Shown here piece by piece: positions 1-9,489 of a stretch of 64,000 bases of DNA. Positions within the stretch are counted from its first letter, which is position 1, and every line of letters begins with the position of its first letter. The position numbers and the translations under genes are program-made. The notes below the pieces were generated by a model. It ran no database searches, was not told the origin of the DNA, and saw nothing but the letters and a program-made list of their open reading frames with translations. Source of the stretch: CAYMUL01 sp964393605 (lineage in GTDB: Bacteria > Bacteroidota > Ignavibacteria > Ignavibacteriales > Ignavibacteriaceae); the NCBI GenBank assembly GCA_964393605.1, contig CAYMUL010000011.1, positions 46,015 through 110,014 on the forward strand, written 5' to 3'.

Positions 1-2772
1 ACGCCGAACTTTCCGCTCGACAGCGATTCAATCACCGTTGTATTCAATGCGGCACTCGGCAATCAAGGTTTGATGGGCTACACCGGCGATGTTTATGCTC
101 ACACCGGAGTTCTAACTAACCTGAGCAGCGGCGGAGGTGATTGGCGTTATGTTAAAACAAATTGGGGAGTGAACACACCCGAAACAAAATTAACCCGCAT
201 CGGAACAGATCTTTACGAATTTAAAATTAAACCGAGTGTGAGAAGTTTTTACAGTGTGCCCGTCAACGAAAGTATCACTAACATTGCGTTTGTTTTCCGT
301 AGCGCAACCGCTCCTTATCTTGAAGGAAAAACGGCGGACAACAGCGATATATTTCTACCTCTTGCAACCGCAGGATTGAATGTCGCAATTATTAATCCGA
401 CTGAGTTTCCGCAGATAAAACAAGTCGGCGAGAGTTTGCAAGTTCAGGCTGTGTCGGCAAACTCAACTAATCTTGCATTATATCTCGATGGTTCGTTAAT
501 CACACAAACAGCAGGAACAACAGTTTCAACATCAATTCAATTTATGTCTATCGGAAAAAAATGGGTGAAAGCAATTGCGACATCTTCAAGCGGTTCAACT
601 GCGCGCGATTCTTTTTATGTTGTTGTTCGCCCTTCCGTTACGGTTCAAGATTTGCCCGCGAATGTAAAAGACGGAATAAACTACACTTCTCCTGTTACAT
701 CAACGCTTGTAATTTATGCGCCGGATAAGGAATTCGCTTATGTCATCGGCGATTTTAATAATTGGGAAGTTGATCCGAATTTTTATATGAAGCGTACATC
801 GGACGGAAAAAGATATTGGTTGGAAATGAGCGGTTTAACTCCTGCTTATGAATATGCTTTTCAATATTTGATTAACGGAAATCTCCGCGTTGCAGATCCG
901 TACGCAGATAAAATTCTCGATCCATGGAATGATCAATACATTAATTCGCAAGTCTATCCTAATTTAAAAGCTTATCCGACGGGAAAAACTACAAACATCG
1001 TTAGCGTACTTGAAACCGCACAGGCACAGTTTCAATGGCAGGTTACAAATTTTCAGAAACCTTCCAAAACTAATTTGGTGATTTATGAATTGTTGCTTCG
1101 CGATTTCACTTCTTCACACTCTTACAAATCGTTGAAAGACACTCTGAATTATTTGAAGACGCTCGGCGTGAATGCAATAGAACTGATGCCCTTCACCGAT
1201 TTTGAAGGAAATGAAAGTTGGGGCTACAATCCAATGTTCATGTTTGCGCCGGATAAATATTACGGACCGAAAAATGAATTGAAAAAATTTATTGACGCAT
1301 GTCATCAAAACGGAATAGCGGTGATACTTGATGCAGTGTTGAATCATCAATTCGGAAATTCTTCACTTGTAAAAATGTATTGGGATGCGGCAAACAATCG
1401 ACCGGCGGCGAACAGCCCATGGTTTAATCAAACTCCGCGTCATCCTTTTAATGTTGGATATGATTTTAATCATGAAAGTCTCGCAACACAATATTTTCTA
1501 GATCGTTTCAATGAATATTGGATTAAAGAATTTAAGATTGACGGCTTCCGATATGATTTGAGCAAAGGGTTCACACAAACTTACAGCGGAAGCGATGTCG
1601 GCTTGTGGGGGCAGTATGATCAATCGCGAATAAACTTGTTGAAACGAATGGCGGATAAAATTTGGTTGACAGACCCAACTGCGTATGTAATTCTCGAACA
1701 CTTCGCCGCTAACAGCGAAGAGATTGTTCTCTCAAACTATGGTATGTTACTTTGGGGAAACATGAATTATAATTATAACGAAGCTACAATGGGTTGGTTG
1801 AGCAATAGTGATTTCTCCGGTGTCTCTCATAAAAATAGGGGATGGAGCAATCCGCATCTGATTGGATATATGGAAAGCCACGATGAAGAAAGATTGATGT
1901 ATAAAAATCTTCAATATGGAAATTCGAGTGGAAGTTATAACATTAAAAATTTAAATACAGCTTTGAACCGCATGAAACTTGCCGCAGGTTTCTTCTTCAC
2001 TATTCCCGGACCAAAAATGTTTTGGCAATTCGGCGAACTCGGTTATGATTTTTCAATCTTTTATCCGTGCGGAAACGATGCATGCAAAACCGGAAACAAA
2101 CCGATTCGATGGGATTATTATTCCAATCCCCAACGCAATACAGTTTATAAAGTTTATAAAGCACTCATCAACTTGAAAACGAATTATGATGTCTTCAGCA
2201 CAAATGATTTTAATATGCAACTCAACGGTGCAACAAAAAGAATTTGGCTGAATCATTCTTCGATGAATGTGCTTGTGCTTGGCAACTTTGATGTAGTTTC
2301 GCAATCGATTACTCCTTCTTTCCAAAATACAGGGAAGTGGTATGAGTTCTTCAGCGGCGATAGTATTACAGTTTCAGATCCGAACGCGCAATTCACTTTG
2401 CAGGCTGGCGAATTGAGAATTTATTCAACGCAGAAATTTCCCACGCCTGAACCGAATATTTTAACGGAGAATGATGAAGAAAGTTATACAACATTACCGG
2501 ATGAGTTTGCATTAAATCAAAACTATCCGAACCCGTTCAACCCAAGCACAACAATTTCATATTCAATTCCCGTTGCGAATTTTGTTACTCTAAAAATTTA
2601 CAACACACTCGGAGAAGTTGTTGCAACATTGGTTAACAACGAATGGAAAGAAGCAGGTTATCACAATTATCAATTATCCATTATCAATTATCAACTACCG
2701 AGCGGAGTTTATTTTTATCAACTTCGTGTCGGTGATTTTGTCGCGACAAAGAAGATGGTGTTGATGAGATAG
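1..2772 (+). CDS. Secreted GH13 alpha-amylase family protein with T9SS sorting domain (5' partial)
   Basis: The frame is open from base 1, so the gene begins before the window; the first ATG (base 73) lies inside a conserved stretch and is not taken as the start. Numbering codons from base 1, an N-terminal beta-sandwich region is followed by a CBM48/E-set-like domain (about 230-320; FAYVIGDFNNW) and a GH13 barrel. The four GH13 signatures are visible: DAVLNH (444-449), GFRYD with probable nucleophile D519, general acid E566 in VILEH, and H627-D628 in ESHDEER. It should hydrolyse or rearrange alpha-glucans outside the cell. The last 90 residues hold the sorting domain (NYPNPFNPST, ending ATKKMVLMR), which implies T9SS export and surface anchoring. 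The exact substrate cannot be told from sequence. Part of the sorting domain (2664-2697) is encoded by a TCAATTATC-type repeat shared with three other genes here. Confidence 0.9.
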   Translation, partial: TPNFPLDSDSITVVFNAALGNQGLMGYTGDVYAHTGVLTNLSSGGGDWRYVKTNWGVNTPETKLTRIGTDLYEFKIKPSVRSFYSVPVNESITNIAFVFRSATAPYLEGKTADNSDIFLPLATAGLNVAIINPTEFPQIKQVGESLQVQAVSANSTNLALYLDGSLITQTAGTTVSTSIQFMSIGKKWVKAIATSSSGSTARDSFYVVVRPSVTVQDLPANVKDGINYTSPVTSTLVIYAPDKEFAYVIGDFNNWEVDPNFYMKRTSDGKRYWLEMSGLTPAYEYAFQYLINGNLRVADPYADKILDPWNDQYINSQVYPNLKAYPTGKTTNIVSVLETAQAQFQWQVTNFQKPSKTNLVIYELLLRDFTSSHSYKSLKDTLNYLKTLGVNAIELMPFTDFEGNESWGYNPMFMFAPDKYYGPKNELKKFIDACHQNGIAVILDAVLNHQFGNSSLVKMYWDAANNRPAANSPWFNQTPRHPFNVGYDFNHESLATQYFLDRFNEYWIKEFKIDGFRYDLSKGFTQTYSGSDVGLWGQYDQSRINLLKRMADKIWLTDPTAYVILEHFAANSEEIVLSNYGMLLWGNMNYNYNEATMGWLSNSDFSGVSHKNRGWSNPHLIGYMESHDEERLMYKNLQYGNSSGSYNIKNLNTALNRMKLAAGFFFTIPGPKMFWQFGELGYDFSIFYPCGNDACKTGNKPIRWDYYSNPQRNTVYKVYKALINLKTNYDVFSTNDFNMQLNGATKRIWLNHSSMNVLVLGNFDVVSQSITPSFQNTGKWYEFFSGDSITVSDPNAQFTLQAGELRIYSTQKFPTPEPNILTENDEESYTTLPDEFALNQNYPNPFNPSTTISYSIPVANFVTLKIYNTLGEVVATLVNNEWKEAGYHNYQLSIINYQLPSGVYFYQLRVGDFVATKKMVLMR

Positions 2773-3046
2773 CGACAAATGCCGTTATAGTAGATTGAGG
2801 CGAAAGTTGTAAAAGTAGATGAAAATTTATTGCTCAGGTTGCCATATACTTTCATAAAATCTGTTTAGTTAAGGGCAAGCACCCTCTAAGTTTAAATATT
2901 TTCATCAAGATAAAAGACTTTAAGAGATGGGGATAATATTTAGAGCTCGTAGTTTTTTTTCGATTGTGATTCGAAGAACCGCTATTATTAACTTACATTA
3001 AAGTTAAGTAATTTCGCAGTAAAGTTTATTACCAAATAGAAACATC

Positions 3047-3403
3047 ATGGAATTAGAAAAGAAAAATCTTGTTGAATTGTCCTTCTTCTCAAAAGACATT
3101 GTAAAAGATATCAACAGCAAAATATCAACTCTTCTTAAAAATAAATTTAAGAGTTTAATCTTGTTCGGTTCGGTTGCACGGAATAACTTCGATGAATTTT
3201 CTGACGTTGACTTACTTCTAATAACATCTGAAAGTTTAACAGAACAGGAGAAAGAAGAGATCGCAGGCATTGAGATGGAAATACTTATGAGCTTTAATAT
3301 CTACCTTTCAATACTTATTGAAACTGAAGAATTCGTTGATAAATATTCATGGTTACCCTTTTATAAAAATATTAGAGCTGAAGGAATTAATTTATATGGA
3401 TGA
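3047..3403 (+). CDS. MNT-type nucleotidyltransferase (HEPN/MNT pair)
   Basis: This 118-residue protein has the minimal nucleotidyltransferase signature GSVARNNFDEFSDVDLLL, with GS at 41-42 and metal-binding Asp at 53 and 55. MNT proteins paired with HEPN proteins act as antitoxins, in some systems by AMPylating the HEPN partner. It overlaps the start of the HEPN reading frame by 8 bases (3396-3403), the usual layout of these pairs. The position where a third acidic residue is often found reads NIYLS, so catalytic competence is uncertain. The start is the ATG at 3047. The partner is interrupted by a stop codon, so the pair may be decaying. Confidence 0.8.
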   Translation: MELEKKNLVELSFFSKDIVKDINSKISTLLKNKFKSLILFGSVARNNFDEFSDVDLLLITSESLTEQEKEEIAGIEMEILMSFNIYLSILIETEEFVDKYSWLPFYKNIRAEGINLYG

Positions 3404-3803
3404 GCAGACTATTAGTCTAATCGATCATCGGATGAGTAAATCTTAAGATGAATTAGAATTAGGGGAGATATGTATTTCTTCAAAAAAATATTTGAAGTCA
3501 CTAAACTGTTCCTATTATGCTATTTTTCATTCGGCAAGAGCATTACTTGCCGTAGAGAAAATCGATTTTAAAAAACACTTTTCCGTCATTGCCTATTTTA
3601 TCAAAAACTATATTCAACGAGGTATCTTTCCAATAGAGTTAGGCAAAATTATTAAAACTGCGGAGTCGGAAAGAAACAAAAGTGATTATCATGATTTTTA
3701 TTTAGTTTCGAAAGGTGAAGCAATACTTCAATTTGAAAAGGCGAAACTTTTTGTATCAACAATCAAACTTCATCTCAATAAAAAATTTAGCATAGAGCTT
3801 TAA
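3396..3803 (+). pseudogene. HEPN-domain protein interrupted by an in-frame stop
   Basis: From the ATG at 3396, which overlaps the nucleotidyltransferase gene, the frame reads 16 codons (MDEQTISLIDHRMSKS), meets TAA at 3444-3446, then continues in the same frame to 3803 as a clear HEPN domain. Recognisable parts are SYYAIFHSARALLAVE and ERNKSDYHDFY, an Rx5H-like motif. Replacing the single stop codon would give a normal 135-residue HEPN protein. The remaining 103-residue piece could start only at TTG 3492 and would lack the first helix. It is a nonsense mutation, a sequencing error or a reassigned start; the first is simplest. Its end overlaps the convergent methyltransferase gene, both stops sharing TTAA. 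Confidence 0.7.
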
Positions 3804-5242
3804 TATTTTGCAAATACTATCTCCTGCGTTCGGTAGGCGCGGGGGAAGCGGCTTTTCAATCCATCTCTTGTAATTATCGCCGTCCCGATAATATCTTCTC
3901 GATACTTGATAGCGGCTTGTCCGAAAAATCCGAAATTCCGTTTTATAATTCCACCTTCAAAATAAATTTTCAAATCGGAGTGAGTGGAAAGCTCGACAAT
4001 ATTTTTTTTGAATGAGCCGTTCAAAACTTGCGCCGCTTGTGCCGCTAAAATGATTTGTCCGCTCTTTTCGTAAGTACCGAATTTTATTCCCGTGCGGTGC
4101 AGTTGTGATGTTGAAGTGAAATCAAAATTACTATTTATAAAATAGACTGTATCCTTTGCAAAACGGAAATTGAATTTTTGTAGTTCATCTTCTTCAATTC
4201 CAAAATCAAGAATTATCTTTTGCAAAAACTTTTTTGATTTTGAAAAATTTATGAAAGGATAAGGATCAACAATTTTTTTTACGACTTTCGATTCGGTGCT
4301 TTCTACTTTTCGGAGCGCGGCAATAAAAAATCCTTCCGAATTAATTTTCCACGGAATTATTCTTCTTGCCTTTGACAAACTTTCATTCAGTTTTTCATTA
4401 TTGTAATACGTAAATCCTTCAATCGATTCAACGGGGAGATTAATATCAACCAATTCAACGGGATGTTTTTGCAAAATTTTGTTAAGCACAAGTTCATTCT
4501 CTTCAAGAGTCATCGTGCAAGTTGAATAAATAATTGTTCCGTTTTCTTTTGTCATTTTTATTGCGGCAACGAGAAGGCGATATTGCATATCCGCAAGCCG
4601 TTCAGCGTTTTGAATATTCCACCACGAATTTACTTCACCTTTTTTCTGAATTATTCCCAAACCGCTGCATGGTGCATCAACGAGAACTTTATCGAAGTAG
4701 TTCAAAAAATTTTCTGTTAACCATTCACCTTTTTGATGACTCACTCCGCAGTTAATTACATTCATTCGTTCAATATTGTGGACGAGCATTTTCACGCGGC
4801 TCAACTGAATTTCATTGGCGATTAATGTTCCGTTGTTTTTCATCATCGCGGATATTTGAGTAGTTTTTGATCCGGGTGCGGCGCAGAGATCTAAAACTTT
4901 TTCTCCGCTTTGTGGCGATAATATTTGCGGCGGAATCATCGAGGACAAACTTTGGATGTAATAATATCCGAGAAGATGTTCTAAAGTTTTTCCCGATTGA
5001 TTTGCTTTATCTTCAACTGCGAAAGCGTTTTCGATATTTTGAATTGGAGAGATTGTAATATCGTAATTATCCTTTAACTGTGAGCGTAATTTTTCCGAAT
5101 CAATTTTTAGCGGATTCATTCGCAGAAAAGTTTTTTGATCTTGCGCTATAAAATTATTGTACTCATTAACCCACCCTTCGCCGAAGTGAGTTAAAAAATA
5201 ATTTTGAATATTTTCGGAAAGTAAATTGAATTCTTTTTTCAA
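3800..5242 (-). CDS. RsmF/RsmB-like rRNA cytosine-C5 methyltransferase (NOL1/NOP2/Sun family)
   Basis: This 480-residue SAM-dependent RNA m5C methyltransferase has the SAM-binding motif LDLCAAPGSKT (about 110-125) and both family cysteines: C192 in DAPCSG and catalytic C242 in STCT. The C-terminal third resembles the RsmF accessory domain (GQAAIKYREDIIGTAI, then a basic tail), which favours a small-subunit rRNA target, though the modified base cannot be fixed from sequence. It starts at TTG 5242 inside a TTGA overlap with the upstream gene, so translation is probably coupled. The next in-frame ATG (MNPLKI) would remove conserved N-terminal sequence. Confidence 0.87.
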   Translation of the reverse strand: MKKEFNLLSENIQNYFLTHFGEGWVNEYNNFIAQDQKTFLRMNPLKIDSEKLRSQLKDNYDITISPIQNIENAFAVEDKANQSGKTLEHLLGYYYIQSLSSMIPPQILSPQSGEKVLDLCAAPGSKTTQISAMMKNNGTLIANEIQLSRVKMLVHNIERMNVINCGVSHQKGEWLTENFLNYFDKVLVDAPCSGLGIIQKKGEVNSWWNIQNAERLADMQYRLLVAAIKMTKENGTIIYSTCTMTLEENELVLNKILQKHPVELVDINLPVESIEGFTYYNNEKLNESLSKARRIIPWKINSEGFFIAALRKVESTESKVVKKIVDPYPFINFSKSKKFLQKIILDFGIEEDELQKFNFRFAKDTVYFINSNFDFTSTSQLHRTGIKFGTYEKSGQIILAAQAAQVLNGSFKKNIVELSTHSDLKIYFEGGIIKRNFGFFGQAAIKYREDIIGTAIITRDGLKSRFPRAYRTQEIVFAKY

Positions 5243-5667
5243 TAGCGGATGAGGTTTGCACGGAGAAATATTTCGTTCACTGCGGCGTTCATATTTTTTG
5301 ATTCGGGGAAATTTTTGCGATAATCATTTTGGATTGTGCGGACTAACTCATCAAGATATTTTTCATAACTGCGAACAATTTTTTCGGTTGCTGTATCATC
5401 AACCGGAAGCTGTATTTTCAAGGGTTTGGTTCTGCCCGCATAAACTAAATACTTTGCCGCGTTATAATTGTCCGCCTGAAAAACGGAATCTCCTTCTTTT
5501 GTAACAATCTCATATTTGCCGAAAAGTTCTTCTCCCATAATTAAAATTTTCCCGGGAAGTAAAATTTCTTTTACAGAAATGTTCTCGTTTAAAAAATCCG
5601 ACGGAAATATTTTTAATCCGGATTTAATCTCTTCAACTTTATTCTGAATGAAATCTTTTTCGTTCAA
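5239..5667 (-). CDS. Conserved hypothetical protein between bshA and the rRNA methyltransferase
   Basis: This 142-residue protein is not recognised as any family. It has no signal peptide or membrane segment and is predicted to be soluble and mixed alpha/beta: the middle is rich in short strands (LLPGKILIMGEELFGKYEIV) and the end is helical and charged. It starts at TTG 5667, three bases after the bshA stop, and its TGA overlaps the TTG of the methyltransferase. The three genes therefore form a tightly packed transcription unit. A cytosolic role linked to neither neighbour can be excluded. Confidence 0.7.
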   Translation of the reverse strand: MNEKDFIQNKVEEIKSGLKIFPSDFLNENISVKEILLPGKILIMGEELFGKYEIVTKEGDSVFQADNYNAAKYLVYAGRTKPLKIQLPVDDTATEKIVRSYEKYLDELVRTIQNDYRKNFPESKNMNAAVNEIFLRANLIRY

Positions 5668-5670
5668 TAT

Positions 5671-6795
5671 TTATTGCTTCAAAATTTTTTCGTAATAAGA
5701 TTCATATTTCGGAACGATGACGGAAGTATCGAAGCACTCGACAGCACGCTTGCGCGAGTTTGCCGAAAACAGTTTGAATTTTTTTTCATTGTTCAAAAGT
5801 TCGATTGTGTATTTCGCCATTCGTTCAATGTCACCGATCTCTGCAATGTAACCCGTTTCGTTATGAACAATAAGTTCGGGAAGCCCGCCAACACTGCTCG
5901 AAATCACCGGAACGCCGCAAGCCATCGCTTCAAGTGCCGCTAATCCAAAACTTTCCGACTGCGAGGGGATGAGAAATAAATCGGCGCAATTTAAAATTTC
6001 CACAAGTGCATCTTGCTTTCCCAAAAAGATTACACGATCGCACAAATCTAATTCGCGGCAAAGTCTTTCACTCTCGGCGCGCTCAGGTCCATCGCCGACG
6101 AGAACAAGTTTTGCGTTGACTTCATTCTTTATTGCGTTTATAATTTTTATTGTATCGGGAACGCGCTTTACATTTCTGAAATTTGAAATATGTACGAGAA
6201 GTTTTTCTCCGTTTGGGGCGAGGCGATTTTTCAACTCGGGATTAGCGATTGGTTTAAACTCATTCGTATCAACGAAGTTGTGAATAACTTCAATATCTTT
6301 ATGAATACGATGGTTGGTTATTGTTTTTTCTTTTAAGTATCGGGAAACGGCAGTAACGCCATCACTTTCTTCAATGCTAAATTTTACGAGATGCACGAAT
6401 GAAGGTTCCAATCCAACCAAAGTTATATCTGTGCCGTGTAGAGTTGTAACAACTTTAATATTTGTTTTCTTCTCCAATATTTTTTTTGCGAGATACGCAC
6501 TTGTTGCATGAGGTATTGCATAATGAACATGCAACAGATCAAGGTTTTCATAAGTTGCAACTTCAACCATTTTACTCGTAAGCGCGAGTGCATAAAGCGA
6601 AAATTCAAAAAGCGGGTATGCGCTCATCTCTACTTCATGAAAGAAAATATTTTCGACGTAATGCGGTAAGCGAAACGGGATTGCATAACTGATGAAATGA
6701 ACTTGATGCCCGCGCAATGCAAGTTCTTTGCCGAGTTCGGTTGCCACAACTCCGCTTCCGCCGTAAGTGGGATAGCAAGTAATTCCTATTTTCAA
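5671..6795 (-). CDS. bshA: N-acetyl-alpha-D-glucosaminyl L-malate synthase BshA
   Basis: This 374-residue GT-B glycosyltransferase (family 4) makes GlcNAc-malate, the first step of bacillithiol synthesis. BshA-specific features are the N-terminal ITCYPTYGGSGVVATELG, HVHYAIPHATSAYLA, TLHGTDITLVG and IHNFVDTNEF. The nucleotide-sugar site ESFGLAALEAMACG lies near residue 280-295. It starts at TTG 6795, preceded by an AGAGGAA ribosome binding site. Bacillithiol or its N-methyl form is known from Bacteroidota and Chlorobi. BshB and BshC are not in this window, but a bacilliredoxin is encoded at 62179, which supports use of this thiol. Confidence 0.93.
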   Translation of the reverse strand: MKIGITCYPTYGGSGVVATELGKELALRGHQVHFISYAIPFRLPHYVENIFFHEVEMSAYPLFEFSLYALALTSKMVEVATYENLDLLHVHYAIPHATSAYLAKKILEKKTNIKVVTTLHGTDITLVGLEPSFVHLVKFSIEESDGVTAVSRYLKEKTITNHRIHKDIEVIHNFVDTNEFKPIANPELKNRLAPNGEKLLVHISNFRNVKRVPDTIKIINAIKNEVNAKLVLVGDGPERAESERLCRELDLCDRVIFLGKQDALVEILNCADLFLIPSQSESFGLAALEAMACGVPVISSSVGGLPELIVHNETGYIAEIGDIERMAKYTIELLNNEKKFKLFSANSRKRAVECFDTSVIVPKYESYYEKILKQ

Positions 6796-6864
6796 AATTA
6801 TTCCTCTATTCGATATTTAATTTCATAAAAACTAATTCATTAACAGAACTAAATTTAGTTGAAA

Positions 6865-8421
6865 TCAATTCTCCTTTTTGTCAACTAAAAGTCTTTCCGG
6901 TTTATTGGCAACTTCGCGAGCGATCAAGTAGCAGAGAGTTGCGGTTTTCTTAATCTTTGCAAAATTAATTTTATCCACTTCGTCGGAGTGTTTGTGATAA
7001 TCTTCGAGCATGTAATCGTAGAAGAAAACGATTGGAATTCCCCGCTTTGCATAATTGTAATGGTCACTGCGATAGTAAATTCTTTGTTTATCATTCGGAT
7101 CATCAAACATATAATTGAAAACGAAGTTCACGGAATTTTTATTTACATTCTCAACAATAGTTTTCAGTTCGCTGCTCAACTTATCCGAGCCGACGGAAAA
7201 AATTGTGTCAATATGTTCTCTGCCAACCATGTCTAAGTTTATTTGCGAAACTATTTTGTTCATCTCCGAAAAATTATCCGTAAAATGTGAAGAGCCGAGC
7301 AATCCTTTTTCTTCCGCGCCGTGAAAGACAATTAAAATAGAGCGTTTATTTTCTTTTCTTTGTGCGAATGCTCTTGCAATATCGAGGACGGCAACAGTTC
7401 CCGAACCATCGTCATCTGCGCCGTTAAACACTTTACCGCCGCTAATACCAACGTGGTCGAAGTGTGCGCCGATGGCAACATATTCGTTCTTTAACTTTTC
7501 GTCGTTACCTTCAATTACTGCAACAACGTTGTAACCGTTTATCTCTGTTGCGTTTCTTTCAAGATTTATGGAAAGATTTCCATTTAAACTAAAGCTTGCA
7601 AGTTTTTCTTTTTTGTAAAGAGATTCTTCAAAATTTTTTGATTGTGTATCATCCTTTCCAATCATCGAAAGAAATGCGCTGCGTGAAAGATAAAATGTTC
7701 CGAAGGTTTGTTGTTCTTGATTACCCGAACTTTTTCTTCCGATTGACGGACCCTTCATTCTTTCTTTCCAGCTTTCAAAAAAATCTTCTTCAACTTCAAA
7801 TGAAGCCAGGACGACCGCTTTTGCGCCGAGCGATTGCGCAGTTCTGATTTTGGATTGAAAATTCGAGTAGCGAGTATCTTCTTCTCCTGCAAAAAATTTG
7901 TCATCATCGCTTTTCGGTTCGCCGGAAATCATGAAAACAATTTTATCTTTTACATCTATGTCTTTGTAATCATCGTAATCAAATTCTTTCGCTGTGATTC
8001 CATAACCAACAAACACAGCCGAAGAATTTTCAAGTTTTATTTGCGGTGTCCATACAGGGACAAAGCTATCGAATATTTTAAATACTCTCTCTTCGCTGCC
8101 GGCAGTAAGTTTAATTGATGAATTAGAAAGATATTCTCTTGATTCAAGAGGAAACGGAACGAGGAAACTTCCGAATTGTGGATGCGGTTTTGCGCCATAT
8201 TTTTCAAGCTCGGAAGCAAGAAATAGTGCGGAGATTTTTTCTGATTGTGTACCCGCTTCGCGCCCGCCGAGTTCATCGGAAGCAAGAAATTTCAAGTTTG
8301 ATTCGATGTTGGATTGGTTTATGATTGTTTGAAAATTTTCAAAACCGCCATCGCCTGTGTTTGATGAACTGCATCCGAAAATTAGTAGTATCGGAAAAAT
8401 TATTCCAATGTTTCGCTTCAT
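6865..8421 (-). CDS. M28 family zinc aminopeptidase, lipoprotein
   Basis: The 518-residue product has a lipoprotein signal with lipobox IFGC (Cys17). A PA-like insertion (about 100-270; GYGITAKEFDYDDY) precedes the M28 peptidase core. The metal ligands are visible in order: H in GAHFDHVG (about 317), D in GADDDGSG (about 335), E in AEEKGLLGS (about 369), D in NLDMVGRE and H in HKHSDEVDKI. It is expected to release N-terminal residues from peptides at the cell envelope. The ATG at 8421 follows AGAGGAATAA, a good ribosome binding site. It precedes bshA in the same direction by 69 bases, so co-transcription is possible. Confidence 0.9.
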   Translation of the reverse strand: MKRNIGIIFPILLIFGCSSSNTGDGGFENFQTIINQSNIESNLKFLASDELGGREAGTQSEKISALFLASELEKYGAKPHPQFGSFLVPFPLESREYLSNSSIKLTAGSEERVFKIFDSFVPVWTPQIKLENSSAVFVGYGITAKEFDYDDYKDIDVKDKIVFMISGEPKSDDDKFFAGEEDTRYSNFQSKIRTAQSLGAKAVVLASFEVEEDFFESWKERMKGPSIGRKSSGNQEQQTFGTFYLSRSAFLSMIGKDDTQSKNFEESLYKKEKLASFSLNGNLSINLERNATEINGYNVVAVIEGNDEKLKNEYVAIGAHFDHVGISGGKVFNGADDDGSGTVAVLDIARAFAQRKENKRSILIVFHGAEEKGLLGSSHFTDNFSEMNKIVSQINLDMVGREHIDTIFSVGSDKLSSELKTIVENVNKNSVNFVFNYMFDDPNDKQRIYYRSDHYNYAKRGIPIVFFYDYMLEDYHKHSDEVDKINFAKIKKTATLCYLIAREVANKPERLLVDKKEN

Positions 8422-8595
8422 TTATTCCTCTTTGTTTTAGAATTCATTTAAAAACTTGCGTAAGATAAAGATTAACATCTTTTCAAACTATTCTCAAATG
8501 ATGTAAGGAAAAATAATGTTGTGTTATTCTTTCCTCTCTCGACAAAAGAATCATTTACGATATATTTATCTCATGAAATTTCAAAAATATTTTTA

Positions 8596-9489
8596 ATGAA
8601 AATACTATTAGCGGGACATTCGGTTGTCGATTTTATTCATGAGGGTGAGAAAATTCGAAATCAGCCGGGCGGCTTGTATTACACCGCTGCCGCGCTCGCG
8701 CATTGGAAAAATCAGGATGATTTAATTTCGCCGGTGACACTCGTCTCCGAAAACAGTTATAATTTTTTTTCTGCCGTTTTCGATAAACTCGATAAAAAAT
8801 TTCTACAATTTGTTTCCGAAGTGCCAACGATACATCTTACTATTCATCCCGACAAAGAACGGGAGGAGAGATATGAGAACATCTCCCGCGCGGTTGAAAT
8901 TCCTTTTCAATACTTGAATTATTACAACGGAATATTAATTAACATGATTACGGGATTTGAATTTGATCTCTCAACATTTCAAACACTCAGAAAAAATTTT
9001 ACCGGTTTAATTTATTTTGATGTTCATTCACTCGCACGCGGAATGGATGCAAATATGAAACGCGAGTTTCGACCGATAGAAAAATTTTCTCAGTGGGCTG
9101 AATGCATCGATATTCTGCAAGCAAATGAAAATGAATTTCTAACTTTATCTTCAAAATCAAATTCGATGTACGAAATTGCAAAAGAACTTATCGAACATGG
9201 AATAAAAATTATATTGATTACAAAAGGGGAGAAGGGCGTTCGATGCTTCATGAAAAGAAGAAATGAAGTTGAATCGATTTTCATTCCTGCGATAAAAATA
9301 AACTGTGTTAATAAAGTTGGCTGCGGCGATGTTTTTGGCGCAGTTTTCTTTTACAATTATCTTTCGACTCAAAATTTGCAAAGTTCATTACGAGTTGCAA
9401 ATTGTGCGGGCGGAATCGTTACATCCTACCCTTCACATTCATCCTTAGAAAATTTAAAGAAAGATGTTAATAGAAAATTATCTGAATAA
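8596..9489 (+). CDS. PfkB family carbohydrate kinase
   Basis: This ribokinase-fold sugar kinase has 297 residues from the ATG at 8596, where the conserved strand MKILLAGHSVVDF begins; the open frame extends back to 8521 but the extra residues are unlike the family. The catalytic motif NKVGCGDVFGAVFF places the base at D245; the usual DTxGAGD is slightly altered (VGCGD). The GG motif near the N terminus reads NQPGGLYYTAAAL. The substrate is unknown. It overlaps the following RmlD-like reductase by 26 bases, so the two are probably co-translated, and a sugar-nucleotide or glycan role would suit both. Confidence 0.82.
   Translation: MKILLAGHSVVDFIHEGEKIRNQPGGLYYTAAALAHWKNQDDLISPVTLVSENSYNFFSAVFDKLDKKFLQFVSEVPTIHLTIHPDKEREERYENISRAVEIPFQYLNYYNGILINMITGFEFDLSTFQTLRKNFTGLIYFDVHSLARGMDANMKREFRPIEKFSQWAECIDILQANENEFLTLSSKSNSMYEIAKELIEHGIKIILITKGEKGVRCFMKRRNEVESIFIPAIKINCVNKVGCGDVFGAVFFYNYLSTQNLQSSLRVANCAGGIVTSYPSHSSLENLKKDVNRKLSE

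Noticed and set aside
8521..8595. Upstream extension of the PfkB kinase
   Set aside because: The extra 25 residues are unlike the family; the fold starts at ATG 8596.
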